Origin: Bog-473 sp963704355
GTDB taxonomy: Bacteria; Actinomycetota; Acidimicrobiia; Acidimicrobiales; RAAP-2
Length of the DNA: 64,000 nucleotides
Assembly: GCA_963704355.1 (NCBI GenBank)
Contig: OY969891.1
Location: 3,410,001-3,474,000 of the forward strand
Direction: 5' to 3'
This document shows, piece by piece, positions 16,758-23,522 of the stretch. The translations under genes were made by a program, and so were the position numbers. Within the stretch, counting starts at the first letter, position 1. Every line of letters begins with the position of its first letter. The notes under the pieces were generated by a model, which worked only from the letters and a program-made list of their open reading frames with translations, searched no databases and was not told the origin of the DNA.

Positions 16758-17594
16758 CTATGTGCTGCGAAGGAAGGACGCGACGGGCGCCACCGTCGCC
16801 GGCGGATCCTCGACCCAGAGGAAGTGACCGGTGGGTAGGAGCACGAGCTCGGCCCGGGGCATCAGCGCGGCGCTGCGCACGCTTTCCTCGTGCGGGATCG
16901 GGCTCTTGGTGCCAGCTATGAAGAGGGCTGGCGTCGATGCCGATGGCAGCCTCTTGACCAGGGTCTGCTGGTCGAAGTGATCCGCAATGGACTCACTATG
17001 ATCCCCGGGTCCTCTCTTCATCGGTGGCATCGGCGGCGCGGTTGCGGGTTCCGAGAAATAGTAGGGCCAAAGGATCGACAGTTGGGCCATGCGCCGCTCC
17101 GGGCTAGGACCGTCCGTGGCGGAAAGTTCCTCGAGGCGGGTCCATTCAGATGCCTCGGCGGGGCTGAGCCGGGAGGCGAAGTGGTTGAACATGGCCGCCT
17201 GTCCGCCGTCGGGTACGGCCCCCAATGGATCAACGATGACGACACCACGGAATCGGTCTGCCACGGTGACAATCGCGTGCATCGCCAAGTGGCCGCCCCA
17301 TGAGTGACCGAGGATCCAGACGACATCGCCCTCGAGATCCTCGCAAACCATGAGCAGGTCCTGTACCTCTTGTTCGACCGTAAATGGGCCCTGTGGCGTC
17401 GAGGGCGACAGACCTCGCTGCTGGTAGCGAACGATGCTCCACGTCTCGCCTAGTTCGTCAGCCAGCAGATCTCCGAGTCCTTCGAGATAGTCCGACAAGC
17501 CAGGTCCACCGTGCAGCAAGACCAGATGGTGATTGCCCTCTCCGCGGGTCCATCCACCAATGTCGTTGGTCTGCCAACTGCGCCATTCGGACAC
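16758..17594 (-). CDS. Alpha/beta hydrolase (proline iminopeptidase-like)
   Basis: 278 residues. LVLLHGGPGLSDYLEGL is the oxyanion-hole motif HGGPG of the proline iminopeptidase branch, and ILGHSWGGHLAM carries the nucleophile Ser (G-H-S-W-G). VVIVDPLG and ALFIAGTKSPIPHEESV place the acid, and LLPTGHFLWVEDP the catalytic His. It starts at GTG 17594. It may be a peptidase or a general esterase; the cap region does not decide this. Confidence 0.88.
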   Translation of the reverse strand: MSEWRSWQTNDIGGWTRGEGNHHLVLLHGGPGLSDYLEGLGDLLADELGETWSIVRYQQRGLSPSTPQGPFTVEQEVQDLLMVCEDLEGDVVWILGHSWGGHLAMHAIVTVADRFRGVVIVDPLGAVPDGGQAAMFNHFASRLSPAEASEWTRLEELSATDGPSPERRMAQLSILWPYYFSEPATAPPMPPMKRGPGDHSESIADHFDQQTLVKRLPSASTPALFIAGTKSPIPHEESVRSAALMPRAELVLLPTGHFLWVEDPPATVAPVASFLRST

Positions 17595-17799
17595 TTTGCC
17601 GTGACCCTTCTCTCACCAGCCGCGCAAGCGGGCCGAGTGTCAGCGTGGTGCGGGATTGTCTGCTCGTCAATAAGCGTCTGGGTCGAGCTGTCGTCGGGCT
17701 AACGAAGAAGCCGGGTTGAAGGCGCTCACCGAGGCATTTCGTAAGATCCGATCTTCGGCGGACTCTACTGACGTCTCCCCGGGCGCCATTAAGGTCGGC

Positions 17800-18170
17800 G
17801 CACCGTTGCCTTGCAGAACTTCGTGCTGCGCACCCTCGAGGACCATCTTCGTGACCACGTCACTGCCGCACCGGACTCCCCCGTCCTCACCCGTCCGAGC
17901 GGCCTCCCGCTCCGCCGGCAGGATCTGTCACGCGCCTGCAGCAACGTCTGCACGAGCTCGGCGTCGAGGGGGCCCGCGTCCACGATCTTCGTCATCACGC
18001 CGCCACCGTTATCGCTCGCAAACCCGACGTGACGCTCCGTGAGCTCATAGCCACCATCGGCGATTCGTCGCACGTGGCGGCCCTGCGTTATCAGCACGCC
18101 ACGGCCGAGCGCAGCAGGGCCATCGCCGAGTATCTCGACGACGTGATCAGTGCCGCTCAGCCACCCGAAC
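17800..18170 (+). pseudogene. Degraded tyrosine recombinase (integrase), copy 1
   Basis: C-terminal half of a phage-type integrase split over several frames. Near 17811 it reads LQNFVLRTLEDHLRDHV ... LTRPSGLPLRRQDLSR. Two frames over, from about 17945, it reads LHELGVEGARVHDLRHHAAT (the HxxR box), then LRELIATIGDSSHVAALRY and QHATAERSRAIAEYLDDVI. The catalytic core upstream is missing and at least one frameshift separates the parts, so it cannot be active. It ends about 110 bases before the left 43-bp attachment repeat. Confidence 0.8.
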
Positions 18171-18202
18171 GTTCACCGCACGCCACAGCCGTTCCTCCGG
18201 GC

Positions 18203-18221
18203 TGTGGCGTGGATGCGGCAT
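18203..18221. repeat. Octamer pair spaced 11 bp (putative integrase arm sites), copy 1
   Basis: TGTGGCGT (18203-18210) and TGCGGCAT (18214-18221) repeat with an 11-bp period, one DNA turn. They lie between integrase remnant 1 and the 43-bp repeat, the same arrangement as at 20639-20657. Degenerate compared with the other two pairs. Confidence 0.45.
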
Positions 18222-18282
18222 GCAGCGAAGCCGCCCCGAAGCGTCCCTCCCGAAAAGCGTCCCCTCAACAGGACGAACGACA

Positions 18283-18325
18283 AGAGGCGGCGGGCGGAAT
18301 CGAACCGCCGTACGGGGCTTTGCAG
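18283..18325. repeat. Attachment-site repeat: partial copy of tRNA-Cys 3' half
   Basis: 43-bp perfect copy of 20724-20766. It covers the discriminator base, acceptor 3' strand, T arm, variable region and the 3' side of the anticodon arm up to the loop. It cannot form a tRNA by itself. This is the usual footprint of a tyrosine-recombinase insertion at a tRNA 3' end, with crossover in the anticodon loop. Confidence 0.85.
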
Positions 18326-18420
18326 TTACCAAAGGGGCCTTCGTGTCCGTTCACCTCGATTCATGACGCCTGGTCATGAGCTACTTCCGTAGTGCGCAGT
18401 TCAAGCTGGTTCGTGCAACA

Positions 18421-18439
18421 TGTGGCATGGGTGTGGCAT
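18421..18439. repeat. Octamer pair spaced 11 bp (putative arm sites), left inner end of island
   Basis: TGTGGCAT occurs at 18421-18428 and again at 18432-18439, an 11-bp period. It sits about 95 bases inside the left attachment repeat, where an integrase arm-type or excisionase site would be expected. Confidence 0.5.
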
Positions 18440-18458
18440 CGGAGCCCGTATACGACAG

Positions 18459-18532
18459 GGCCGTCAAGGGACGCCGAAGGCGAGCGAGGACACGGAGCGC
18501 AGTGGAGTCCCGGAGCGTGCCCTTGACGGGCC
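18459..18532. other. Long hairpin inside the island
   Basis: GGCCGTCAAGGG (18459-18470) is complementary to CCCTTGACGGGCC (18520-18532) with one bulged base, closing a 49-base purine-rich loop. No frame covers it well. The stretch from the attachment repeat to the next gene (18326-18713) is otherwise without a gene. It may be a structured RNA, an origin or transfer hairpin, or a terminator of read-through into the island. Confidence 0.45.
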
Positions 18533-18701
18533 GGAGCGGCGACGGCGTCAGAATTGGAGTGGCCGGCCGCCAGTGGCCGGCCTGGATGCCATTAGGGCGT
18601 CCTGGTCCCGGCGACGGGGCAGTCAATCCGCACTCCGGACCCGGCCCCATGGTTCAGGGAGTACTGGCACAAACCAGCCACCTCGAGAGACACCCTGTCG
18701 G

Positions 18702-18707
18702 TAGGAT
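18702..18707 (+). promoter_or_regulatory. -10 element of a leaderless promoter for the island gene pair
   Basis: TAGGAT is followed by six bases and the GTG at 18714, so transcription would start at or next to the start codon. No ribosome site precedes the GTG, which fits leaderless translation. Confidence 0.5.
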
Positions 18708-18713
18708 TTTGGC

Positions 18714-19031
18714 GTGTCTTCTGTGACGCCGGACCCCGTGGAGCTCGGCAGACGGGCCGCGGCCGTAAACGAGATCCTCTCGAGGATTGGGCGGTCGTCC
18801 GGTGAGCAGAGCGAGTGGTGGAATCACTTTGCCTATGACGAGTTGGGGAATCGAACCCCTACCCAGGCGTGGTTAGCCGGCGATTACGAGGCAGTAGAGC
18901 GGTTGGTTCTCAGCTGGTACGAACGGAGCGAAGCTGCTGCCGACCGTGCGCGCAGCGATCCAGCGTTCTTACGGATGTTGGAGGAACGCCGTAGGGCTGT
19001 TGCAGCAGGCAACAAGCGTCACATCGCTTGA
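18714..19031 (+). CDS. Island protein A, first gene of a leaderless pair
   Basis: 105 residues, mostly helical and acidic/basic mixed. The middle motif NHFAYDELGNRTPTQAWLAG followed by DYEAVERLVLSWYE resembles the toxin-binding domain of Xre/MbcA/ParS-type antitoxins, where a TPxxxxxxGD turn is typical. No helix-turn-helix is obvious. It is separated by three bases from the next gene, so the two are probably one transcript. It could be an antitoxin-like partner, but no assignment to a named family is claimed. Confidence 0.65.
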   Translation: MSSVTPDPVELGRRAAAVNEILSRIGRSSGEQSEWWNHFAYDELGNRTPTQAWLAGDYEAVERLVLSWYERSEAAADRARSDPAFLRMLEERRRAVAAGNKRHIA

Positions 19032-19034
19032 TTC

Positions 19035-19295
19035 GTGACTCTAGGAAACATCGACGCCCTCCACGAGTGGGGAGAGCGGGACGACCCCGGCTACCGACTT
19101 TGGAAGTTTGTGTCCGATTGGATTGCAACGGAGCTGGGTTCGAGGGGATGGGCGGCCCCATCAGTACCACTGCTTCCGTCAGACGGATCTCCTAGTGAGA
19201 TACGGATAGTCCAGATCCCCGGCACCCTGATCACAGTCATCTACGAGCACAATCACGACAGCGGTCAGGTCGATCTGCTCTACGTAGGTTCCTAA
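19035..19295 (+). CDS. Island protein B, second gene of the leaderless pair
   Basis: 86 residues from GTG 19035. An N-terminal helical half (IDALHEWGERDDPGYRLWKF, VSDWIATELGSRGW) is followed by a proline loop and a beta hairpin (EIRIVQIPGTLITVIYEHN, QVDLLYVGS). A small alpha-plus-beta protein ending in strands has the gross shape of ParE/RelE-like toxins, but catalytic residues cannot be matched. Its place three bases after protein A and inside a tRNA island makes a toxin-antitoxin or defence pair possible. Confidence 0.6.
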   Translation: MTLGNIDALHEWGERDDPGYRLWKFVSDWIATELGSRGWAAPSVPLLPSDGSPSEIRIVQIPGTLITVIYEHNHDSGQVDLLYVGS

Positions 19296-19329
19296 GAATC
19301 ATGACCGTTGGTCGTAGTAGGCGGCTACG

Positions 19330-19887
19330 TCAGGATCGGCCGCGTAGCTCGGTGAGGTTGGACTGGATGCGTGCGACTGCAGGTGCCGTGAGGTCGTTAT
19401 TGGCGAAGAACAAACCACGAGGGGTGTCCAAGAAGACCTCGGCCGCCGCCCGGGACGTGTCGAGGTCATAGCCCGTCTCGAGCCATACAGAGTTCCCGTG
19501 CCGGTCGAGCTGGATGAGTGGGTTCGGCCGAGTGAAGAACACCGGCGACGCGTACGTCCTGATCTTCTTGATCACTCGATCGCCGAAATGCACCTGTTGC
19601 ATCGCCCGCAGAGTGTCATCGCCGTAGCTAATGTCGAGCACTATCGAGCCCGAATCACTCTCCTCGTCGTACGCGATCGAGGGTACGGCGACAGCCGAGA
19701 TGATCGCAAACCACCAGGCGTTGTTGTACTCGACGAAGAAACGAAGCGGCATGCGATCCTCGTCAGATAAGGTTGTCTGCAGGAAGCCATCAGCGAGGTC
19801 GAACAATCCAAATTCGAAGTGCCGCTTCCGATACATCTCCCGGAACTGGGCCAGCAACTGGAGCCGCTTCGTCGCAACGTCAGGCAT
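19330..19887 (-). CDS. Island protein C, unknown function
   Basis: 185 residues, soluble, starting at ATG 19887. A helical N-terminus (KRLQLLAQFREMYRKRHFEF) precedes a mixed alpha/beta body with RFFVEYNNAWWFAIISAV, SGSIVLDISYGDDTLRAM, then FGDRVIKKIRTYASPVFFTR and NSVWLETGYDLDTSRAAAEVF. There is no signal peptide; the one hydrophobic stretch is too broken for a membrane helix. It runs convergent to the A/B pair with 34 bases between. No family is recognised; it may belong to the same island module. Confidence 0.6.
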   Translation of the reverse strand: MPDVATKRLQLLAQFREMYRKRHFEFGLFDLADGFLQTTLSDEDRMPLRFFVEYNNAWWFAIISAVAVPSIAYDEESDSGSIVLDISYGDDTLRAMQQVHFGDRVIKKIRTYASPVFFTRPNPLIQLDRHGNSVWLETGYDLDTSRAAAEVFLDTPRGLFFANNDLTAPAVARIQSNLTELRGRS

Positions 19888-20141
19888 CCTCGACCTCCCC
19901 CGCTCGGTCTCTCGCGCTGACGATAGGCGATAAGCAAGCGTCCATCTAACTGAGTGGCGCGCAGCGCTCGCTGTGCACCGTCGTCTCGATGAGATCGTGC
20001 TGGTTGTCCGACAAGCAGATCAGGAAGGCACATATTGGCGCACCTGGCATCGAGTACAAAGGTTTCGCGCCCGCCGGACCCGCGCTGGATTCCGAACCGC
20101 CGGAATGTCGCTCAGCCAGCCCCACGAAGCCAACGTGGGCG

Positions 20142-20435
20142 CTACGAGCCGTCGTCGACCAGAGCGTCAGCAGCCCAACGGCCTGGGTCCAGACGAAGGG
20201 CGCGTGGGATGTCGCGGCTGATCGTCGCCTGAGAAACCCCCAGCTCGGCGGCCAGTCGAGCCTGAATCCCTCGGCGCTTGCCGTGTCGGCCGCCGTCGGC
20301 GATCCGCTTCATGACTTCCGCCGCCTCGTGGCCGAGGTGAAGGCGCAATGGCCGGCCAAGAACCACCGGGGCCGGCCACCCGGGATCGGGACGCCGGGCG
20401 ACATGTTCGTCTTCTGCGCCGTGGACCGAGCTCAT
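20142..20435 (-). CDS. Possible helix-turn-helix protein or fragment in the island
   Basis: About 97 residues from ATG 20435. GRPLRLHLGHEAAEVMKRIA is followed by GIQARLAAELGVSQATISRD, a convincing helix-turn-helix, and PRALRLDPGRWAAD. The first 30 residues look random and the gene overlaps the antisense of integrase copy 2, so it is probably a rearranged fragment of a regulator. The 250 bases between 19888 and 20141 hold no gene that I can support. Confidence 0.35.
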   Translation of the reverse strand: MSSVHGAEDEHVARRPDPGWPAPVVLGRPLRLHLGHEAAEVMKRIADGGRHGKRRGIQARLAAELGVSQATISRDIPRALRLDPGRWAADALVDDGS

Positions 20436-20454
20436 CGGATTCTGGACCGCTTGC

Positions 20455-20636
20455 CACCTGTCGGTGCCCTGCGCGAGCTCATTGCGACCATCGGGCACTC
20501 GTCGTACGTGGCGGCGCTGCGTTCCCGACACGCCACGGCGGAACGGAACCAGGCCATCGCCGACTACCTCGACGACGTGATCGATGCCGCCCGACGTACG
20601 CCGAAGTCCGCTCCCGTACGCCGTCGCCCGAATTGA
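20455..20636 (+). pseudogene. Truncated tyrosine recombinase (integrase), copy 2
   Basis: Only the last 55 or so residues of an integrase remain: ALRELIATIGHSSYVAALRS followed by RHATAERNQAIADYLDDVI. The nucleotide sequence is clearly similar to copy 1 around 18029-18165. The GH of IGHSS is the conserved H/W box; the catalytic Tyr position reads Ser or is lost. It ends just before the octamer pair and the tRNA-Cys attachment core. Sequence upstream of 20455 does not match an integrase. Confidence 0.7.
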
Positions 20637-20638
20637 GC

Positions 20639-20657
20639 TGTGCCATCGGTGTGCCAT
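20639..20657. repeat. Octamer pair spaced 11 bp (putative arm sites), right inner end of island
   Basis: TGTGCCAT at 20639-20646 and 20650-20657, exact copies with an 11-bp period. They begin three bases after the integrase remnant and 85 bases before the right attachment repeat. Confidence 0.5.
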
Positions 20658-20723
20658 GGAACGACAACGTCGAAGCGGCAACAGGCAACAGAGGCGCACC
20701 ACCGCCTACGTACGCCTTCACTC

Positions 20724-20766
20724 AGAGGCGGCGGGCGGAATCGAACCGCCGTACGGGGCTTTGCAG
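20724..20766. repeat. Attachment-site repeat within the intact tRNA-Cys
   Basis: Identical to 18283-18325. It is the 3' half of the intact tRNA-Cys gene plus two flanking bases. Because the intact tRNA is at this end, the island was inserted so as to regenerate the tRNA here, leaving the partial copy at the far end. Confidence 0.85.
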
Positions 20767-20797
20767 GCCCCTGCCTAAACCACTCGGCCACGCCGCC
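20726..20797 (-). tRNA. tRNA-Cys (GCA)
   Basis: On the minus strand GGCGGCG pairs with CGCCGCC as acceptor stem. The D arm contains AGTGGTTTAGGC, the anticodon arm is GGGGC-CTGCAAA-GCCCC with anticodon GCA, and the T arm is GGCGG-TTCGATT-CCGCC. The discriminator base is U, as expected for tRNA-Cys. CCA is not encoded. It serves as the integration target of the island to its left. Confidence 0.95.
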
Positions 20798-20871
20798 GCG
20801 TTTGTACACGAACGGGCGGCCAGCCTAACGGCAGGTGCGCCCGGCCCTTGGCTCCGCCGGGCCGCTCCGCG

Positions 20872-21045
20872 CTAGTGGTGCCGCAGCCGGGAAATCAACC
20901 AGAAGACGACGGCGACCAGGACCACGGCGACGGCGATCTCTCCCAGGAAGATGAAGAATCCTGCCAGGACTCTGAAGATCCAGTAAGCGACGAGGACGCC
21001 GACCACTCCGAGGACCGTGAGGCCCATGGCGTGCCCGAAAGTCAT
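20872..21045 (-). CDS. Small two-helix membrane protein
   Basis: 57 residues from ATG 21045 (a longer form from GTG or ATG further upstream is possible). Two membrane helices, GLTVLGVVGVLVAYWIFRVL and FIFLGEIAVAVVLVAVVFWL, and a basic end SRLRHH. It is divergent from glnD, with the start codons about 60 bases apart. No function is known. Confidence 0.55.
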   Translation of the reverse strand: MTFGHAMGLTVLGVVGVLVAYWIFRVLAGFFIFLGEIAVAVVLVAVVFWLISRLRHH

Positions 21046-21107
21046 CGGCTTCCTGTCGCTCCTGCTCTCTACGTCTTTGCTCACAGACCCAATGCTACGT
21101 TCCCGCC

Positions 21108-23465
21108 ATGCCGGCTGAAACGTCACTCCGTGACCGAAGGAGCCGACTGCTCGCCCAACCAGGCCTGATGGGAGAGGAATTCACCCGGTGCTACGCCGCC
21201 GAGGCCGACGCCTGGCTCTCCGAGTTGGCCGACCGGGCCGCCGGCCAGAGCAAGCGGCACCTGGCCCTGATCGCCGTCGGGGGTTATGGCCGGAGCTCCC
21301 TGTGCCCCTACAGCGACCTCGATGTGGTGCTGGTCCACAGTGGCCGCCACGACATCAAGGAGGTGGCCGACGGCATCTGGTACCCGGTCTGGGACGAGGG
21401 GGTGCACCTGGACCACTCCGTCCGCCGGCCCGCCGAGGTGCTCAGTGCGGCGGCCGAGGATCTGCGCGTCGCTCTCGGGCTGCTCGACGCGCGCATGGTC
21501 TGGGGCGAGCCCAAGCTGGCCGAGCCGCTCATCGAGAAGGCCAAGATCGCCTGGCGCTCCAAGCTCGGGACCAAGTACCTGCCCGTGCTCGAGGTGCAGA
21601 TGGCCGAGCGCCGCGCCACCGCCGGGGACGTGGCCTTCCTTCTCGAGCCCGACCTCAAGGAAAGTCACGGCGGGCTGCGCGACGTCAGCGTGCTGCGCGC
21701 CATCTCCGCCTACGCGCCCCTCCTGGCCGACTACGCCGACCTCGCGTCACTCGAGGGGGCAACCGCACTCCTCACCACCATCCGGGTGGAGCTGCATCGC
21801 ATGGCCGGGCGGGAGCAGGACCGGCTCTTGCTCCAGGATCAGGACCAGGTGGCCGCGGCGCTCGCGTTCGCCGACGCGGACGCGCTGATGCTCGCGGTGT
21901 CGACGGCGGGACGTCAGATCGCCTGGGTGGCCGACGACGTGTGGCGGCGGCGGCGCCTGTGGGACCCGACCCCGCCACCCAAGCGCCGGTTCCGTCGCGG
22001 CGCGCCCGACTCCGAGGCCCAACCCGGCGCGGCCGAACTCGGGCCCGACATGGTCGAGGTCGCCGGCGAGATCGCGCTGACGCCCTTGGCACCCGTCTCC
22101 GACGACGCGTCCCTTGCGTTACGCCTCGCCGTCACAGCGGCCGAGCTGGACCGGCCGATCGCCCGGGGCTCGTTGCACCGGTTGGCCGATCGCATGCCCG
22201 AACCGGGCGATCCCTGGACCGACGAGACGCGTGAGGCGCTCGTCGCCCTGCTGGGCCTGGGCCGGCCCGCCGTCGACAAGATCGAGTCGCTCGACCAACA
22301 CGGACTCCTCGTCCGCCTCATCCCCGAGTGGGCTGCCGTGCGCAACAAACCGCAGCGCAACGCCTACCACACGTTCACGGTCGACCGGCACCTGCTCGAA
22401 GCCGCCGCGCTCGCAGCCGATCTCACCGATACCGTCGAACGTCCCGACCTGTTGCTCGTGGGCGCACTGCTGCACGACATCGGCAAGGGCTACCCGGGCG
22501 ACCACACCGCCGTCGGCATGGAGATCGTCGACCGCGTCACGAGGCGCATGGGCTTTCCGCCGGCCGACGTGGGCGTGCTCGTCGACCTCGTCCGCCATCA
22601 TCTCCTCCTCCCCGACACCGCCACGCGCCGCGACCTCGATGACCCGACGACGATCGATCGCGTTGCCCGCGCCGCCGGCGACCGCACGACCCTCCATCTC
22701 CTCGCCGCGCTCACCGAGGCCGACAGCCGCGCTACCGGGCCCTCGGCCTGGGGTGCCTGGAAGGCCGGGCTCGTGGCGGACCTCGTCGAGCGCACCGACA
22801 AGGTGCTCCAAGGAGAGGCCGCCGCCCCGGCATCGCCGGACCTGCTTCCGGCGGCGCACCGAGACCTCATCGACGAGGTGCTCGCCAGCGGGCTGCCGTC
22901 GGTCTCACTGCAGCCTCCCCAGGTGATCGTCGCGGCCCCGGACCGGCGAGGCCTCTTCTCCTCGGTCGCCGGCGCCCTTGCCCTCAACGGCATGGACGTG
23001 CGAGCCGCCAACGTGGCCGGCCGGGACGGCGTCGCCGTCGAGGTGTTTACCGTGGAGGTGGCCCGTGGCACCTGGCCCGACACGGCCAAGCTGCGTGAGG
23101 ACCTGGCCGCGGTCCTGTCGGACCGCCTCGCCCTCGGCGAGCGCCTTTCCGAACGAGAGCGCATCTACCCGCTGCGCCGGCGCTCGGCCGCCCACCTGCT
23201 CGGCAGCGACGTCACCGTCGACAACGAGGCGTCCGAAACCGCCACCGTCTTCGAGGTCCGAGCCCCCGACGAGATCGGGTTCCTCCACCGCATTACCCGG
23301 ACCCTTTTCGACGCCGACCTCGACGTCGTTTCCGCCCGCGTTTCTACCCTCGGTGAAATGGTCGTCGACGCCTTCTACGTGCGTGAGGCGGGTGGGTCCA
23401 AGGTCACCGATGCGGGCCGCCTCACCGCTATTACGGCAGCCCTCGGGAAAGAATTGGGGATTTAA
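21108..23465 (+). CDS. glnD: [Protein-PII] uridylyltransferase / uridylyl-removing enzyme GlnD
   Basis: Bifunctional nitrogen-status sensor that modifies the PII protein GlnB/GlnK. The 785 residues show the full order: nucleotidyltransferase domain with GGYGRSSLCPYSDLD (58-72), the GlnD helical region with FLLEPDLKESHGGLRD, an HD domain (LLVGALLHDIGKGYPGDH, near residue 455) for the removing activity, and two C-terminal ACT domains (VIVAAPDRRGLFSSVAGAL; FEVRAPDEIGFLHRITRTLF) that bind glutamine. In many actinobacteria glnD is linked to amtB-glnK; here it stands alone behind the tRNA island. Confidence 0.95.
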   Translation: MPAETSLRDRRSRLLAQPGLMGEEFTRCYAAEADAWLSELADRAAGQSKRHLALIAVGGYGRSSLCPYSDLDVVLVHSGRHDIKEVADGIWYPVWDEGVHLDHSVRRPAEVLSAAAEDLRVALGLLDARMVWGEPKLAEPLIEKAKIAWRSKLGTKYLPVLEVQMAERRATAGDVAFLLEPDLKESHGGLRDVSVLRAISAYAPLLADYADLASLEGATALLTTIRVELHRMAGREQDRLLLQDQDQVAAALAFADADALMLAVSTAGRQIAWVADDVWRRRRLWDPTPPPKRRFRRGAPDSEAQPGAAELGPDMVEVAGEIALTPLAPVSDDASLALRLAVTAAELDRPIARGSLHRLADRMPEPGDPWTDETREALVALLGLGRPAVDKIESLDQHGLLVRLIPEWAAVRNKPQRNAYHTFTVDRHLLEAAALAADLTDTVERPDLLLVGALLHDIGKGYPGDHTAVGMEIVDRVTRRMGFPPADVGVLVDLVRHHLLLPDTATRRDLDDPTTIDRVARAAGDRTTLHLLAALTEADSRATGPSAWGAWKAGLVADLVERTDKVLQGEAAAPASPDLLPAAHRDLIDEVLASGLPSVSLQPPQVIVAAPDRRGLFSSVAGALALNGMDVRAANVAGRDGVAVEVFTVEVARGTWPDTAKLREDLAAVLSDRLALGERLSERERIYPLRRRSAAHLLGSDVTVDNEASETATVFEVRAPDEIGFLHRITRTLFDADLDVVSARVSTLGEMVVDAFYVREAGGSKVTDAGRLTAITAALGKELGI

Positions 23466-23509
23466 GGGTTTTAGGGACTTTCGTGACTGTTGTCCCTGCT
23501 CGACACCGG

Positions 23510-23515
23510 TACAAT
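23510..23515 (+). promoter_or_regulatory. -10 element of the L,D-transpeptidase gene
   Basis: TACAAT lies seven bases before the GTG at 23523, a near-consensus -10 in leaderless spacing. It supports that GTG over the TTG at 23490 as the true start. Confidence 0.5.
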
Positions 23516-23522
23516 TCGCTCC

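Larger units (their letters stand above)
18326..20766. mobile_element. Remnant genomic island at tRNA-Cys
   Basis: About 2.44 kb bounded by two identical 43-bp tRNA-Cys copies. Inside, from left to right: an octamer pair, a long hairpin, a leaderless two-gene unit, a minus-strand gene of unknown function, a possible DNA-binding fragment, an integrase remnant and a second octamer pair. A second integrase remnant with its own octamer pair lies immediately outside the left repeat, so two elements were probably inserted in tandem and both decayed. Confidence 0.75.

Noticed and set aside
18283..18325. Second tRNA-Cys gene
   Set aside because: Only the 3' half is present; there is no 5' acceptor strand or D arm, so it is an attachment remnant.
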